64,000 bases of DNA from Neotabrizicola shimadae (GTDB taxonomy: Bacteria > Pseudomonadota > Alphaproteobacteria > Rhodobacterales > Rhodobacteraceae): positions 1,302,001 through 1,366,000 of the forward strand of contig NZ_CP069370.1 of the NCBI RefSeq assembly GCF_019623905.1, in the 5' to 3' direction. Shown piece after piece: positions 63,918-64,000 of this stretch (position 1 is the stretch's first letter; the number at the start of each line of letters is the position of its first letter). The notes beneath the pieces were generated by a model. It searched no databases, had not been told where the DNA came from, and saw only the letters and a list, made by a program, of their open reading frames with translations. Both the position numbers and the translations under genes were made by a program.

Positions 63918-64000
63918 GCCGGCCGCGCCAGCGCCAGATAGACGGAATCGCACCACTCGTCGCGCCACTGCATCGTGCGCTCCGCCCGGTGCGTCTCGAT
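63914..64000 (-). CDS. C-terminal fragment of an unidentified protein (start beyond window)
   Basis: The minus-strand frame is open from the window edge to TAG at 63916-63914, giving 28 residues that end in WRDEWCDSVYLALARPA. The residue mix (Trp, Cys, Tyr and no odd Arg/Ala bias) and the back-to-back stop with holC make it likely to be a real gene end. Too little is visible to name the protein. Confidence 0.5.
   Translation of the reverse strand: METHRAERTMQWRDEWCDSVYLALARPA

Overview
The window is high-GC chromosomal DNA from an alphaproteobacterium, most likely a Rhodobacter-like member of the Rhodobacteraceae. Pointers are the propionyl-CoA carboxylase locus with its own ScfR/PccR regulator, DUF6497, DUF4167 and usg genes, HdaA beside ppk-ppx, a trmFO gene, and the lptF-lptG-lptD-surA-pdxA-rsmA run. 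Genes are tightly packed with many ATGA, GTGA and TGATG overlaps. I see no tRNA, rRNA, CRISPR array, prophage or plasmid functions. The only clear mobile DNA is one intact IS4-family element.

Layout. 1-12.2 kb is the propionyl-CoA/methylmalonyl-CoA locus: a CoxG-like gene, pccR, an MFS pump, a DUF486 membrane protein, pccB, four small genes (two lipoproteins), pccA, a DUF4174 gene and methylmalonyl-CoA mutase. An IS4-type element at 12.3-13.5 kb has landed inside a 74-bp dispersed intergenic element whose second, intact copy lies at 48.6 kb. 13.5-24.5 kb is one long minus-strand run: two membrane/periplasm genes of unknown function, an AI-2E-type permease, hdaA, ppk1, ppx, VOC, GNAT, djlA, an exonuclease/endonuclease/phosphatase-family protein and a small exported protein. 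24.7-26.5 kb carries a PepSY protein, a cytochrome b561, a membrane-anchored LuxR-type regulator, a 40-residue membrane protein and a structured RNA candidate. 26.5-36.2 kb holds an Fe-S scaffold gene, hisI, usg, gyrA, doxX, trmFO, gluQ and an arginine-to-proline module (rocF, ocd) with a divergent Lrp regulator. 36.3-41.5 kb has ccmF-ccmH, cfa, an enoyl-CoA hydratase and ilvN. 41.6-43.6 kb is ilvB with a leader-peptide attenuator. 43.6-51.3 kb has a Ca2+/Na+ antiporter, an oxalate decarboxylase-type bicupin, a PhoX-like phosphatase, a VOC protein and pepN. 51.3-64 kb has prfA-prmC, a DUF4167 protein, the convergent LPS-export/outer-membrane operon, then pepA-holC and the end of a further gene.

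How the genes work together. PccAB and Mcm convert propionyl-CoA to succinyl-CoA (the epimerase is not in the window), and PccR probably controls this through TTTGCAAA sites before pccR and pccB. Ppk1 and Ppx make and degrade polyphosphate and sit in one transcription unit with the replication regulator HdaA. RocF plus Ocd turn arginine into proline, urea and ammonia. LptF/G/D export LPS while SurA folds outer-membrane barrels. PrmC methylates the release factor encoded just upstream of it.

Most of the window is ordinary core genome. The items most worth following up are the 74-bp dispersed element with a CtrA-like TTAA-N7-TTAA box (one copy broken by the IS), the multi-stem RNA candidate after the 40-residue membrane protein, the ilv leader attenuator, the b561/membrane-HTH cluster, and the unusual spacing of the PccR-type operator.
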